From: an uncultured Lachnospiraceae bacterium
GTDB lineage: Bacteria > Bacillota > Clostridia > Lachnospirales > Lachnospiraceae
Length of the DNA stretch: 30,971 nucleotides
Assembly: GCA_910589385.1 (NCBI GenBank)
Contig: CAJUTU010000039.1
Span: 1-30,971 of the forward strand
Direction of reading: 5' to 3'
Shown here: positions 8,256 through 16,741 of the stretch, one piece after another
How positions within the stretch are numbered: the stretch's first letter is position 1
Layout: each line of letters starts with the position of its first letter
Program-made: the position numbers and the translations under genes
The notes under the pieces: generated by a model
Told to the model about the DNA's origin: nothing
What the model saw: only the letters and a program-made list of their open reading frames with translations
Databases searched by the model: none

Positions 8256-8456
8256 TTACTGTGGAGGCTGTTCCGCACTTGAATCCTTCACATGAATAAC
8301 CGGCGGTTGGTACTGATAAACATCATTGTAGGATTCCAGTTCTCCTTCCGATGTCGGAAGGAATGGGATCAGCCCTGTACACTCCCGTGCCGACGCTGCA
8401 TTTGACAGATAATCAAAGTCATCGATCAGCTTTTCATTTTCTTTTGGATTAAGCAT
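8256..8456 (-). CDS. Small acidic protein of unknown function (66 aa)
   Basis: Begins MLNPKENEKLIDDFDYLSNA and ends in a proline-rich QPPQ tail; no domain recognised. It is acidic and lacks a signal peptide or membrane segment. The ATG at 8456 is preceded by GAGGTG at proper spacing, which supports a real gene. It is transcribed divergently from the PHP phosphoesterase with ~107 bases between the two starts. A nested stem-loop follows its stop. It contains one Cys (ECTGLIPFLP) near the middle. Confidence 0.6.
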   Translation of the reverse strand: MLNPKENEKLIDDFDYLSNAASARECTGLIPFLPTSEGELESYNDVYQYQPPVIHVKDSSAEQPPQ

Positions 8457-8495
8457 ATTTTTTCACCTCAGTTCTATTATTTGTCCTAAAAAAAT

Positions 8496-8523
8496 TTGTA
8501 TTCTGTGAAAAATATGGTAAACT
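8496..8523 (+). promoter_or_regulatory. Weak promoter candidate for the PHP gene
   Basis: TTGTAT and TAAACT are separated by 16 bases, ending 40 bases before the start codon. Confidence 0.35.
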
Positions 8524-8563
8524 ATTGAATAGTTATTTTTTCAAAAATAGGAGGTATATTTTC

Positions 8564-9283
8564 ATGAAGATCATTGCCGATACACATGCGCACACGCTGG
8601 TAAGCGGCCATGCATACAGCACGATACGGGAAATGGCTGCCGCAGCCGCCGAAAAAGGAATGCAGGCCCTTGCATTGACTGAACACGCGCCGGAGATGCC
8701 TGGGACATGCGGACTTTATTATTTTCAAAATCTGGAGGTCATTCCCCGGGAAATGAGCGGCATCCGGATGCTCTTTGGCGCAGAGCTTAATATCATGGAC
8801 ACGGAAGGCAGAGTAGACCTGCCGGAAAAAGTGATCAAAGGTCTGGATATAGCCGTGGCAAGTATCCATCTTCCCTGTTTTGGGGACGGACATACGAAGG
8901 ATGAGGTCACAAAAGCCTATGTAGAGACTATGAAAAAAGGTTATATAACTATCATAGGACATCCTGACGACGGAAGATACCCGGTTGACTATGAGGTACT
9001 TGTAAAAACAGCAAAGGAAACACATACGCTCTTAGAGCTGAACAATTCTTCTCTCCGGCCGGGATGTTTCCGAAAAGGCGCCCGGGAAAATATGCTGGCC
9101 ATGCTGGATCTCTGCCGTCAATATGACGTATCCGTAACTACAGGAAGCGATGCCCATGTAGACGCAGACTCCGGAAATTTCTGTTATGTCCAGGAACTTT
9201 TGGATTTTTGTGCTTTTCCAGAAGAACTTGTAGTGACAACAGACTTAAAAAAATTAGAACCTTTTTTAAACTGTACTTTATAG
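8564..9283 (+). CDS. PHP-domain phosphoesterase, YcdX-like
   Basis: Polymerase-and-histidinol-phosphatase fold hydrolase, expected to be a cytoplasmic metal-dependent phosphatase. Metal ligands are visible in order: His8 and His10 in ADTHAHT, His in LTEHAPEMPG near residue 43, Glu in GAELNI, His in ASIHLP, His in IGHPDDGRYP, and Asp-His in TGSDAHVD near the C-terminus. The 239-residue length matches YcdX-like members (about 240-245). The start is ATG 8564, which has AGGAGG 9 bases upstream; the upstream in-frame ATG at 8525 has no ribosome site. The 104-aa gene starts 10 bases after its stop, suggesting an operon. The substrate is not known. Confidence 0.88.
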   Translation: MKIIADTHAHTLVSGHAYSTIREMAAAAAEKGMQALALTEHAPEMPGTCGLYYFQNLEVIPREMSGIRMLFGAELNIMDTEGRVDLPEKVIKGLDIAVASIHLPCFGDGHTKDEVTKAYVETMKKGYITIIGHPDDGRYPVDYEVLVKTAKETHTLLELNNSSLRPGCFRKGARENMLAMLDLCRQYDVSVTTGSDAHVDADSGNFCYVQELLDFCAFPEELVVTTDLKKLEPFLNCTL

Positions 9284-9293
9284 ATGAGGATAT

Positions 9294-9608
9294 ATGACTA
9301 TGATCGATAAAAAGCTGATTCCTGTCGGCGGATTGAAAAAGGAGCCGTTCTCAGGATGCCATCATGGCATGCGGTATTTTTTCCGTTCGGACGAAAGCAA
9401 AGAAACTTTTTCTGTATTTGTGTACCCGGAACCCTGGTCATTTGAAAAAACACCAGAAGAAGAAAAAGCTGTACAGTCTTTCCCTATGTCAGAGGAAGGC
9501 ATGGATTCTGCGATGGCATGGCTTTTTGAAATGTATGAGGGACAGAAAGAAAAGTGGAAAAAAGCAGACAAAGACTGCATGCATATAGTACTGGAAGAGA
9601 GTTTATAA
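9294..9608 (+). CDS. Conserved-looking hypothetical protein (104 aa)
   Basis: No family recognised. The protein begins MTMIDKKLIPVGGLKKEPFS, contains CHHGMRYFFRSD and the aromatic stretch VFVYPEPWSFEKTPEEEK, and ends in a charged helix (EMYEGQKEKWKKADKD). It has no signal peptide or membrane helix. It lies 10 bases after the PHP gene on the same strand, with a weak GAGGAT ribosome site, so it is probably co-expressed. Start could be ATG 9294 or the ATG two codons on. Confidence 0.6.
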   Translation: MTMIDKKLIPVGGLKKEPFSGCHHGMRYFFRSDESKETFSVFVYPEPWSFEKTPEEEKAVQSFPMSEEGMDSAMAWLFEMYEGQKEKWKKADKDCMHIVLEESL

Positions 9609-9720
9609 TGAAACGTAAAAGAAAGTTTATTTTCCTTTAAGAAATTTCATAAAATCTTCCATATATTGTCACATTCGATTCACAAATGATTGTTATGATA
9701 TTTTCATACATAACAGAAGA

Positions 9721-9757
9721 CAATGGCTGCGGATGCAGCTGGCATGTGCGGCCATTG
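9721..9757. other. Hairpin in the 406-base gap 9609-10014
   Basis: The arms CAATGGCTGC and GCGGCCATTG (10 pairs, one G-T) enclose a 17-base loop. It may be the 3' end of the PHP operon, but no T-tract follows. The gap contains no gene I can support; its right part is the leader of the kinase-like gene. Confidence 0.35.
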
Positions 9758-9915
9758 GACTTCGCCTAAAAAACTATTAGATGACATTTTACTAGATTTT
9801 GATAAATTTTCCCTTTTCTCTGAGCTGTCTGCAGAAATTGCGGCAGCTCTTTTCACCGCTTTTTAAAGAAACCTTTGCTTCCAATGAAAACCACTTCCCC
9901 CCTGCAGGATTTAGT

Positions 9916-9923
9916 GCTATAAT
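9916..9923 (+). promoter_or_regulatory. Extended -10 promoter for the cytidylate-kinase-like gene
   Basis: The sequence TG-C-TATAAT is an extended -10 element; no good -35 is visible. It implies a leader of ~85 bases before ATG 10015. Confidence 0.45.
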
Positions 9924-10014
9924 AGATGTCACCAACTACAGCGGAGCGGAAGTTGATGACCTACGTGAGCACCAGCAAGCTTCATTATAGGAGAATACAA
10001 AGGAGGAAATCATT

Positions 10015-10500
10015 ATGAAGTTAGTGATTACAATGAGCCGTCGTTTTGGCACAGGTGCCAGCATTATTGCAAACGAACTTTCTGTCAGGCTTGGCATCCC
10101 TGTTTATGATAAAGCATCCATTGAGCAGAAGCTTAGCGAGCATGAATATGAGACTGAGGTGGAGGCGATCCGTAAGCTGGCTGAAAGTCCATGTATTATC
10201 CTGGGCCGCTGCGCCTCCAACATCTTGAATGACCGGATGAATGTACTGAACATCTATGTATGTGCTGACAAGGAAGACCGGATCCACCGCATTATGAAGC
10301 TGGAATCACTTTCTTACGAAGAAGCACAGGAAAAGCTGGAGCGCACAGATGAACAGCGTGCCGCATATTACCATGAGCATACCGGGAAAACCTGGGGCGA
10401 TGTCAATGACTATCATATGATCATGGATACCTCGGAGCTTGGGGTCGAGAACTGCGCAAATATATTGATGCATTATTTTGAAAAGCTGGAATACATATAA
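10015..10500 (+). CDS. Cytidylate-kinase-like protein
   Basis: Short P-loop protein (161 aa) of the cytidylate-kinase-like family, shorter than the more usual ~200 residues. It starts MKLVITMSRRFGTGASIIAN. The nucleotide loop at residues 8-16 is SRRFGTGAS, where most members have a GxGG[ST] form with Gly in place of Ala15, so phosphate binding may be altered. The middle reads IILGRCASNIL, the LID-like region is RTDEQRAAYYHEHTGKTWGD, and it ends HYFEKLEYI. The region that normally binds the nucleoside monophosphate is shortened. The ribosome site AAGGAGG lies 9 bases upstream. Monocistronic, with its own promoter and a strong hairpin after it. Actual CMP kinase activity is doubtful. Confidence 0.78.
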   Translation: MKLVITMSRRFGTGASIIANELSVRLGIPVYDKASIEQKLSEHEYETEVEAIRKLAESPCIILGRCASNILNDRMNVLNIYVCADKEDRIHRIMKLESLSYEEAQEKLERTDEQRAAYYHEHTGKTWGDVNDYHMIMDTSELGVENCANILMHYFEKLEYI

Positions 10501-10506
10501 AAATAC

Positions 10507-10565
10507 ATGCCGGAAGCCTGTGACGAGAAGGTATTTAACGCTTCGCTCTCACAGGCTTCCGGCAT
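10507..10565. terminator. Strong bidirectional terminator between convergent genes
   Basis: A perfect 17-bp stem (ATGCCGGAAGCCTGTGA with its complement) lies between the ends of the kinase-like gene and the lipoprotein gene. On the minus strand it is followed by GTATTTTTAT, so it serves the lipoprotein gene best. Confidence 0.8.
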
Positions 10566-10636
10566 ATTTGTGCGGATGCATCTTTCAGATGATGCTGCCT
10601 TTGCAGATATAAACCGCAAAAGGCAGCACTCTCTGC

Positions 10637-11785
10637 TCATTCTTCTGATGTTTCTTCCGTCTTTGTATCTTCTGTTTTTTGTGACGCATCGGACTGGCTG
10701 CTGCCCTCTGCAAGATCTTCCTCTTCTTTCTGGTTTCCTTTATCGGATATACCATGGCCTGCAAAATCAATGCTTTGCCACAGTTCTTGGTCGACCGTAA
10801 TTTCTATCTCCCCTTTCCACTCTTCTATCAGGGAATTATACTGTTCATCTTTCCGGTCTTCTATAATACTTTCCTTTTTCGCATCCGTTGCCTCCCGGTC
10901 CAGAAGGCTGGTTACCACTCCCACATACAGGCCGCTGTCTGTCTCGATAGCATCTGTAACCTCATTCTCTTTCAGCTTATCCGCAGCTTCGATCAAATCT
11001 GTATCCGGCAGCTTTGTTTCCGAATCAAATGTGACCGTCTCTACATCCAGGTCAGCCTTTTCCGCAGCAGCATCAATATCCTTATCCTTGCTGTCCTTCA
11101 AGTCTTCTGCAAATTTTTCTGCCTTTTCCTTTAATTCCTCTTTTTCATCATCCGACATCTCCTTGCTGCCGCCTTCTGACTCTTCCTCACTGCTGCTGTC
11201 ATCCTCTCCTTTTGTATAGGAAAAGAAGACATATTTCATACTCTTCTGCGCAGCTTCATCATCTGAAACATCTTCGTCCACGCCCTCTTTCATCGCAGTT
11301 TCCATCTTATCCTGAATGGTAGCTATCGTCAAATATTCCTCGATATATTTTGCGTAGCCTGAAGCCAGTTCCTTTGCGGCCAGGTCATTCTCCTCTTCAA
11401 AGTCTGCTGCCGCTTTCTGGATTGCTTTCTGCTCTTCTTCTGTCAAGGCAACATCATATTCTTCTGCATGCTGACGGAGCAGATACATATTCTCCAGATT
11501 TTCAATCAGTTCACCCTTCACAGATTCCTCATAAATCTGTCCTAAAAACTCCTGTTCCCAGAATTCTGACGGTGTACTTCCCATCAGACTCGTATAATAA
11601 TCCTCATATCTGGACTGCACCATTCTAGCATAAAAATTCGCAACCCCATAGGAAATCTCTGCATCTCCTACTGTTGCCAGCACCTCGTCATTATCCACAG
11701 ATGGTGTGCTGCAGCCTGACAGTGAAGCTGCCGCGATAATTCCTGCCAATGACAGGACGAAACCTCTTTTTTTCCACTGTTTCAT
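10637..11785 (-). CDS. Foldase-type lipoprotein, SurA/PrsA-like
   Basis: Predicted exported lipoprotein of the peptidyl-prolyl isomerase family, acting outside the membrane on folding of secreted proteins. A basic N-terminus and hydrophobic core lead to lipobox LSGC with Cys25. Residues ~33-190 look like the SurA N-terminal helical domain (VLATVGDAEISYGVANFYA, then long helices). The later part (YVFFSYTKGEDD ... DLIEAADKLKENEVTDAIET ... GLYVGVVTSLLDREATDAKK) follows the parvulin order, but is interrupted by a Ser/Glu-rich segment and lacks an obvious active-site set. It ends in a low-complexity acidic tail of ~35 residues. Ribosome site AGGAGG at good spacing. It lies 64 bases downstream of mfd with its own promoter overlapping the mfd end. 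Confidence 0.8.
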   Translation of the reverse strand: MKQWKKRGFVLSLAGIIAAASLSGCSTPSVDNDEVLATVGDAEISYGVANFYARMVQSRYEDYYTSLMGSTPSEFWEQEFLGQIYEESVKGELIENLENMYLLRQHAEEYDVALTEEEQKAIQKAAADFEEENDLAAKELASGYAKYIEEYLTIATIQDKMETAMKEGVDEDVSDDEAAQKSMKYVFFSYTKGEDDSSSEEESEGGSKEMSDDEKEELKEKAEKFAEDLKDSKDKDIDAAAEKADLDVETVTFDSETKLPDTDLIEAADKLKENEVTDAIETDSGLYVGVVTSLLDREATDAKKESIIEDRKDEQYNSLIEEWKGEIEITVDQELWQSIDFAGHGISDKGNQKEEEDLAEGSSQSDASQKTEDTKTEETSEE

Positions 11786-11832
11786 GATATCCTCCTAATA
11801 TCTCTTTTGTAACCTGTATTATACAATGTATC

Positions 11833-11861
11833 ATTATAACCCGTTTTCTTTATTCTAACAA
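11833..11861 (-). promoter_or_regulatory. SigA-type promoter for the foldase lipoprotein gene
   Basis: On the minus strand TTGTTA and TATAAT are 17 bases apart. The -35 lies within the last codons of mfd. A second TATAAT follows ~20 bases downstream. Confidence 0.55.
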
Positions 11862-14800
11862 GCCTTTTATGTCATTTAACAGCTTTTTCACAAGCTCCAG
11901 GACATCAGAATCCTTTTCCTTCCTGCCCATATTTCGTCTGCAGTATATAAAATACGGCGGATTCTCTGCTTTAAAGAGAAGTTCTCCTTTCCATGCCGCG
12001 ATCAGTCCTGAAATCTGATTCGCCTGTACCTTTGCCCTCTCATACATGGTCAGTTTTAATTCCCCACGCTTATCTTCCACGCTTGTCACATATGCAGAAT
12101 GAGCCAGTGATTTCAACAGAGCGATCTGCAGAAGCTGCTGGACTTTTCTTGGAATATCCCCGAACCGGTCGATCAGCTCATCGAGCATATTATCCATCTC
12201 AGCTTCATTTTCTACGGCTGCGATCCGCTTATAGACATCCAGCTTCTGGTATTCATTAGGAATATAGGAATCGGGGATATAGGCATCCACATTTAAATCT
12301 ATCGATGTATCAAATATATCTGCATCCAGTTCTCCTTTTTCCTGCTTTACCGCCTCATTGAGCATCTTGCAGTACAAATCATACCCCACGGATTCCATGT
12401 GCCCATGCTGCTCTGCTCCCAAAAGATTGCCCGCGCCGCGGATTTCCAGATCCCGCATGGCAATCTTAAATCCAGAGCCTAAATCTGTGAATTCCCGGAT
12501 TGCCGCCAGCCGCTTCTCGGCCACCTCCTGCAAAAGCTTATCCTTCCGGTATAGGAGAAATGCATATGCCATCCGGTTGGAGCGTCCCACACGGCCCCTG
12601 AGCTGATAGAGCTGGGAAAGCCCAAACCTGTCGGCATCATGGATGATAATCGTATTTGCATTAGGAATATCCAGGCCTGTCTCGATGATCGTAGTTGAGA
12701 CCAGCACATCAATCTCTCCGTTAATGAAATCATACATGATATTCTCCAGCTGCCGCTCATTCATCTGCCCATGGGCAAAAGTGACCGCCGCATCCGGTAC
12801 CAGTTTCTGTACACGGCCTGCCACTTCCGGGATATCGTTGACCCGGTTGTGGACGTAATACACCTGTCCCCCTCTGGAAAGTTCCCGCTCAATGGCCTCC
12901 CGGACCATTTCGTCATTATATTCCATCACATAAGTCTGGACAGGCATCCGATCCATGGGCGCCTCTTCCAGCACACTCATATCCCGTATTCCGATGAGGC
13001 TCATGTGGAGGGTCCGGGGGATAGGAGTTGCTGTCAGGGTGAGCACATCTACGCTCTCCCGCAGCTTTTTTATCTTCTCCTTATGGGTCACTCCAAACCG
13101 CTGCTCCTCATCAATCACCAAAAGCCCCAAATCTTTGTATCCCACATCTTTGGATAATACCCGGTGGGTGCCGATAACAATATCCACCAGCCCTTTTTTT
13201 AAATCCTCCACCGTCTTTTTCTGCTCTGTGGATGTACGGAACCTGCACAACAAGTCTATGCGCACCGGAAAGTCTTTCATTCTCTGCACGAAAGTATTGT
13301 AGTGCTGCTGCGCCAAAATTGTAGTCGGTACCAGGTATACGACCTGGCGGCTCTCCTGTACTGCCTTGAACGCCGCCCGGATCGCGATCTCTGTTTTCCC
13401 ATATCCCACATCCCCGCAGATCAGCCTATCCATGATCTTGCGGCTTTCCATGTCATGCTTTGTGTCCGTGATCGCCTGGATCTGATCCTCGGTCTCCTCA
13501 AAGGGGAACATCTCCTCAAATTCCGTCTGCCACACCGTATCCGGCCCATACACATAACCATCCGCATTCTGTCTTGCCGCATAAAGCTTCACCAGATCCT
13601 TCGCGATGATCTGGACTGCGGAACGGACCTGCTTTTTCGTCTTCATCCACTGTGTGGTCCCCAGCTTGTTCAGCTTTGGTTTCCCTGCATCCGCGCCGGC
13701 ATATTTTTGGATCAGGTTGAGCTGAGTTGCCGGGATATACAAAATACCTCCCTCGGCATAGGAGATCTTCATATAGTCCTTGGTCACCCGGCCCACCTGT
13801 ATTTTTTCGATTCCATGATAAATCCCAAGCCCATGGTTCTCATGCACCACATAGTCCCCGGGCTTTAACTCCGTAAAGTCCTGGATCTTCTGTCCTTCAT
13901 AGGTCTTCCGCTTTTTTTTCTTTTTCTGGCGGCCAAAAATATCAGTCTCGGAGATGACCATAAACTTCAACAGGGGGTACTCATAGCCCTCCTCCACATG
14001 GCCGTAGGATGTCAGGATCTCTCCCGGCTGCACCTCCCGGCCTAAATCTTCACTGTAAAAGCTGCTTAGGTCATAGTCCCGCAGGTCTTCCGCCAGACGC
14101 CTTGCCCTGGTCCGTGACCCTGACAGCAATACGACCCGGTATCCATTGCGTTTCAGCCGCTTCAGATCCCGGGTAAGCATTTCAAAACTATTATTATATG
14201 GATTGACTCCCTTTGTCTGAATCCGGTAGGTTTTGCGAAGTTCAAAATCCGTACACTTTGATTCTAACGTGGTAAAACCGATTCCTGAAAATGCATTCAT
14301 CCGCTCCGCAATCTCTTTTGCGGAAAATACCTGAAGATTCTCATCCTTAAGGTCTACCCCCGCCTTTTCCCGGTTCTTCTTGCTTTCCAAGTATTCCAGC
14401 TCTGCCTCTTTCGCCCGCTCTAAAAGCCGGACCGGTTCGTCCAGCAGAAGAAGCATATCTTTGCTCGGAAAATAATCCAAAAACGACTCCATTTCCCAGG
14501 AATCGTCATAAAGCTCTGTGGCTGGATAAATCTTTAATTCCTCCAAATTCTCGATAGAACGCTGGCTGTCCACATCAAAGATACGAATCGAATCAATCTC
14601 GTCCCCCCACAGCTCCAGCCGCACCGGAGCCTCCTCAGTCAACGGGTAGATATCCAAAATACCGCCCCGCACTGCAAACTGCGCCGGAGCGTCTACCTCT
14701 TCCTCCCTGTCATAACCCATGTCGGCCAGTTCCTGCTGCAGCTTCGAAAAATCAAGGCTTTCCCCTGTACGAAGAGAGATCTTCCGATCCAGAAGCTTTT

Positions 14801-15188
14801 CCTTGGGAGGAATCCCGTCTAAAAAAGCGTCGATCGTGGTGATGACCGTCAGCGTATCCTGCTCCAGCAGGGCACGGACTACTTCCAACCGCTGGCTGAG
14901 CAGATATTTTCCCTTAATATCCGCATGAAAAAACAAAAGATCCCTTGCCGGATAATAATACACGCTTTCATCCAGAAACCGGTACTCTTCCCAAGCTTTT
15001 TTTGCTTTTTCCTCACTGGAAAAAACGATGAGTCTGTATCTGTACCCATCGCCCAATTCATACATCAGATGTGTTTTTTGAGAATTTACGCATCCTGCAA
15101 TCTGCAGAAGCCCTTTCCCTTTTTTCCGTTCCCGTATAATCTCCTCATAATCCGCCAGTTCCTGAAGCGGCGCCAATAAAGCTCTCAC
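11850..15188 (-). CDS. mfd: Transcription-repair coupling factor
   Basis: ATP-dependent DNA translocase that pushes stalled RNA polymerase off DNA and recruits UvrA. The UvrB-like N-terminal module is at residues ~1-330. A CarD-like RNA-polymerase interaction domain is at ~441-495 (GDYVVHENHGLGIYHGIEK, then GGILYIPATQLNLIQKY). The motor contains Walker A GDVGYGKTE at 592-600, DEEQ at 693-696 followed by RFGV, TATPIPRTLHMSL, and VSTTIIETGLDIPNANT with QLRGRVGRS. The C-terminal TRCF domain follows. The 1112-residue length is normal. The start appears to be GTG 15188, five bases after the pth stop, with a weak GAAGAG site, so the two genes are likely co-translated. The pth-mfd order is common in Firmicutes. 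Confidence 0.97.
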   Translation of the reverse strand: MRALLAPLQELADYEEIIRERKKGKGLLQIAGCVNSQKTHLMYELGDGYRYRLIVFSSEEKAKKAWEEYRFLDESVYYYPARDLLFFHADIKGKYLLSQRLEVVRALLEQDTLTVITTIDAFLDGIPPKEKLLDRKISLRTGESLDFSKLQQELADMGYDREEEVDAPAQFAVRGGILDIYPLTEEAPVRLELWGDEIDSIRIFDVDSQRSIENLEELKIYPATELYDDSWEMESFLDYFPSKDMLLLLDEPVRLLERAKEAELEYLESKKNREKAGVDLKDENLQVFSAKEIAERMNAFSGIGFTTLESKCTDFELRKTYRIQTKGVNPYNNSFEMLTRDLKRLKRNGYRVVLLSGSRTRARRLAEDLRDYDLSSFYSEDLGREVQPGEILTSYGHVEEGYEYPLLKFMVISETDIFGRQKKKKKRKTYEGQKIQDFTELKPGDYVVHENHGLGIYHGIEKIQVGRVTKDYMKISYAEGGILYIPATQLNLIQKYAGADAGKPKLNKLGTTQWMKTKKQVRSAVQIIAKDLVKLYAARQNADGYVYGPDTVWQTEFEEMFPFEETEDQIQAITDTKHDMESRKIMDRLICGDVGYGKTEIAIRAAFKAVQESRQVVYLVPTTILAQQHYNTFVQRMKDFPVRIDLLCRFRTSTEQKKTVEDLKKGLVDIVIGTHRVLSKDVGYKDLGLLVIDEEQRFGVTHKEKIKKLRESVDVLTLTATPIPRTLHMSLIGIRDMSVLEEAPMDRMPVQTYVMEYNDEMVREAIERELSRGGQVYYVHNRVNDIPEVAGRVQKLVPDAAVTFAHGQMNERQLENIMYDFINGEIDVLVSTTIIETGLDIPNANTIIIHDADRFGLSQLYQLRGRVGRSNRMAYAFLLYRKDKLLQEVAEKRLAAIREFTDLGSGFKIAMRDLEIRGAGNLLGAEQHGHMESVGYDLYCKMLNEAVKQEKGELDADIFDTSIDLNVDAYIPDSYIPNEYQKLDVYKRIAAVENEAEMDNMLDELIDRFGDIPRKVQQLLQIALLKSLAHSAYVTSVEDKRGELKLTMYERAKVQANQISGLIAAWKGELLFKAENPPYFIYCRRNMGRKEKDSDVLELVKKLLNDIKGLLE

Positions 15189-15193
15189 AATTT

Positions 15194-15772
15194 CTACTCT
15201 TCTTTCTTTTTCCGATTATACTCGTTCATTGCGGCCTCAATCTTTCCCTCCATGATCGCCTCTGCTGCACAGACCGCTGTGTCATATCCCGTTTCCATCA
15301 GTACCTTCTCTGCTTTCGAAAAATGCCCCAGTACATAGTCCGCCAGATCCATCTTCGGCGGCTTCTCTCCCACTCCTACCTTGATCCGCGGGAAGACTTG
15401 CCCGCCAATCTGGGAAATAATATTCTTCACTCCATTATGGCCTCCGGCGCTCCCTTTCGCCCGGATCCGAAGCTGTCCTACACCTAAACTGACATCATCA
15501 TAGATGACCAGCAGCTCTTTAGCCACATCAATCTGATAATAATCCACCAGACGCCGTACGCTCTCCCCACTTAAATTCATAAACGTCTGAGGTTTGGCTA
15601 AGATCACTTTCTTCCCCTGGATCATCCCATTTCCGGTCAATGCTCTATGTTTTTTTGTATTTACTAAGATATTATATTTTTCGGCAATCCGGTCTATGAC
15701 CTCAAAACCTGCGTTATGTCTGGTTCCTTTATACTCCCTCGAAGGATTCCCCAGTCCCACAATCACAAACAT
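15194..15772 (-). CDS. pth: Peptidyl-tRNA hydrolase
   Basis: Releases peptides from tRNA dropped during translation; cytoplasmic and essential in most bacteria. The signature IVGLGNPSREYKGTRHNAGF is at residues 4-23, with Asn9 and the catalytic His19. The second block KPQTFMNLSGESV and the acidic block VIYDDVSLGVGQLRIR with the catalytic Asp follow, then GSAGGHNGVKNII and RIKVGVGEKP. Length 192 aa is typical. A GGAGG lies 13 bases before the ATG, which is slightly far. It precedes mfd by 5 bases. Confidence 0.97.
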   Translation of the reverse strand: MFVIVGLGNPSREYKGTRHNAGFEVIDRIAEKYNILVNTKKHRALTGNGMIQGKKVILAKPQTFMNLSGESVRRLVDYYQIDVAKELLVIYDDVSLGVGQLRIRAKGSAGGHNGVKNIISQIGGQVFPRIKVGVGEKPPKMDLADYVLGHFSKAEKVLMETGYDTAVCAAEAIMEGKIEAAMNEYNRKKKEE

Positions 15773-15908
15773 ACAGCCTCAACACCTCCAATTTCTTATC
15801 CTACGGGCTGTCCGAATGCCCCCTTATCACATTCCCGGCCGCCCTCTAAAGGTATATTTCCCTCCGCTTTGTCATACACTATTAAAAATGCACTTTGGAG
15901 GGTACTTC

Positions 15909-16349
15909 ATGAGTTCTAAAACCAAAATCATAGTTCTGCATATGAAAGAAATCATTTACACCGCCATTTTCGCTGCACTCGGCATACTTCTGATCATCCT
16001 GCTCGTATTTATGTTCCGTCCCGGCGGAAAAAAACAGCAGGCAGATGCCGGATCCGAAAGGCAATATACCCCCGGAACCTATACCTCTACACTCACGCTC
16101 AACAACACTACGCTGGAGGTGGAAGTATCTGTCGATGAATCCCACATCAATTCCATCCGCTTCTCCAACCTCGATGAAAGTGTCACCACGATGTTCCCGC
16201 TGATCCAGCCAGCCATCGAAGACATCGCTGAACAAATCTACGAAACACAGTCATTAGAAGGCATCACGCTGTCTGAGCAGACGCCTTACACCTCCCAGGT
16301 TATCCTGGAGACAATTGCTGAAACCGTAGAAAAAGCCGCAGTCGATTAG
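15909..16349 (+). CDS. Membrane-anchored FMN-bind-like protein
   Basis: 146-aa protein with one N-terminal membrane helix (residues ~14-37, IYTAIFAALGILLIILLVFM) and an outside domain. The domain reads TPGTYTSTLTLNNTTLEVEV, then INSIRFSNLDESVTTMFPLI, then IYETQSLEGITLSEQTPYTS. This order (strand, strand, helix, 'QSLE' and a C-terminal helix) is that of the FMN_bind fold. The usual flavinylation motif SGAT is replaced by SEQTPYT, so covalent FMN attachment by ApbE is uncertain. The start ATG 15909 has GGAGG 7 bases upstream; the longer open frame to the left overlaps pth and is not coding. It is divergent from pth, and its stop codon lies inside the loop of its own terminator. The assignment is by eye. 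Confidence 0.6.
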   Translation: MSSKTKIIVLHMKEIIYTAIFAALGILLIILLVFMFRPGGKKQQADAGSERQYTPGTYTSTLTLNNTTLEVEVSVDESHINSIRFSNLDESVTTMFPLIQPAIEDIAEQIYETQSLEGITLSEQTPYTSQVILETIAETVEKAAVD

Positions 16350-16363
16350 GCTGCGACTTTTTT
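16330..16363 (+). terminator. Intrinsic terminator overlapping the stop codon
   Basis: AAAAAGCCGCAGTC pairs with GGCTGCGACTTTTT (one C-A mismatch), followed by a T-run. The TAG stop of the FMN-bind-like gene lies in the loop. Confidence 0.75.
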
Positions 16364-16463
16364 CTGCTGCCATTCTTCTATCCTTCACATTCTCATGCCT
16401 GACCCAAACGCAGCAATAGCATGAACCGCGAGTGCATATTACTCAATTATAATCCAGCGATAA

Positions 16464-16727
16464 CTAGCTTTCCACCACGAGATACTGGCCGTTCGGCAAT
16501 ACGAATACTTCTGATGCCTCTTCTAATTCGTCTTTACTCATACCTTGCACGTCAATCCCATTCTCCTCCAGATATTCTCTCACATCATCCAGTGTATCCA
16601 CGACGATCGCCATACAGTCCTCCAAAAAGGCCTCTGCCTCTTCTATAGACCCTGCAACCGGCTCGTCAAATAATTGAGACTGCTTTTCTAAGAAAGTCAA
16701 CAGACATTCTTCGCTATACTCATTCAT
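16464..16727 (-). CDS. Small acidic hypothetical protein (87 aa)
   Basis: No family recognised. It begins MNEYSEECLLTFLEKQSQLF, has helices rich in Glu/Asp (EEAEAFLEDCMAIVVDTLDD) and ends in a strand-like SEVFVLPNGQYLVVES. No signal peptide or membrane segment. It starts 14 bases after the HAD phosphatase stop with GGAGG in that gap, so the two form an operon. Its abundance of acidic residues and small size suggest a soluble regulatory or binding protein, but this is a guess. The gap 16364-16463 has nothing I can support. Confidence 0.65.
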   Translation of the reverse strand: MNEYSEECLLTFLEKQSQLFDEPVAGSIEEAEAFLEDCMAIVVDTLDDVREYLEENGIDVQGMSKDELEEASEVFVLPNGQYLVVES

Positions 16728-16741
16728 GTTCTTTAACCTCC

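Noticed and set aside
9799..9990. 63-aa plus-strand frame in the leader of the kinase-like gene
   Set aside because: No ribosome site, and a promoter -10 lies inside it; more likely an untranslated leader.
10507..10565. Long hairpin as a small RNA gene
   Set aside because: It sits between convergent genes with a T-run on the minus side, the expected position and form of a shared terminator.
15594..15908. N-terminal extension of the FMN-bind-like frame
   Set aside because: It overlaps pth on the other strand and lacks a ribosome site; ATG 15909 has GGAGG.
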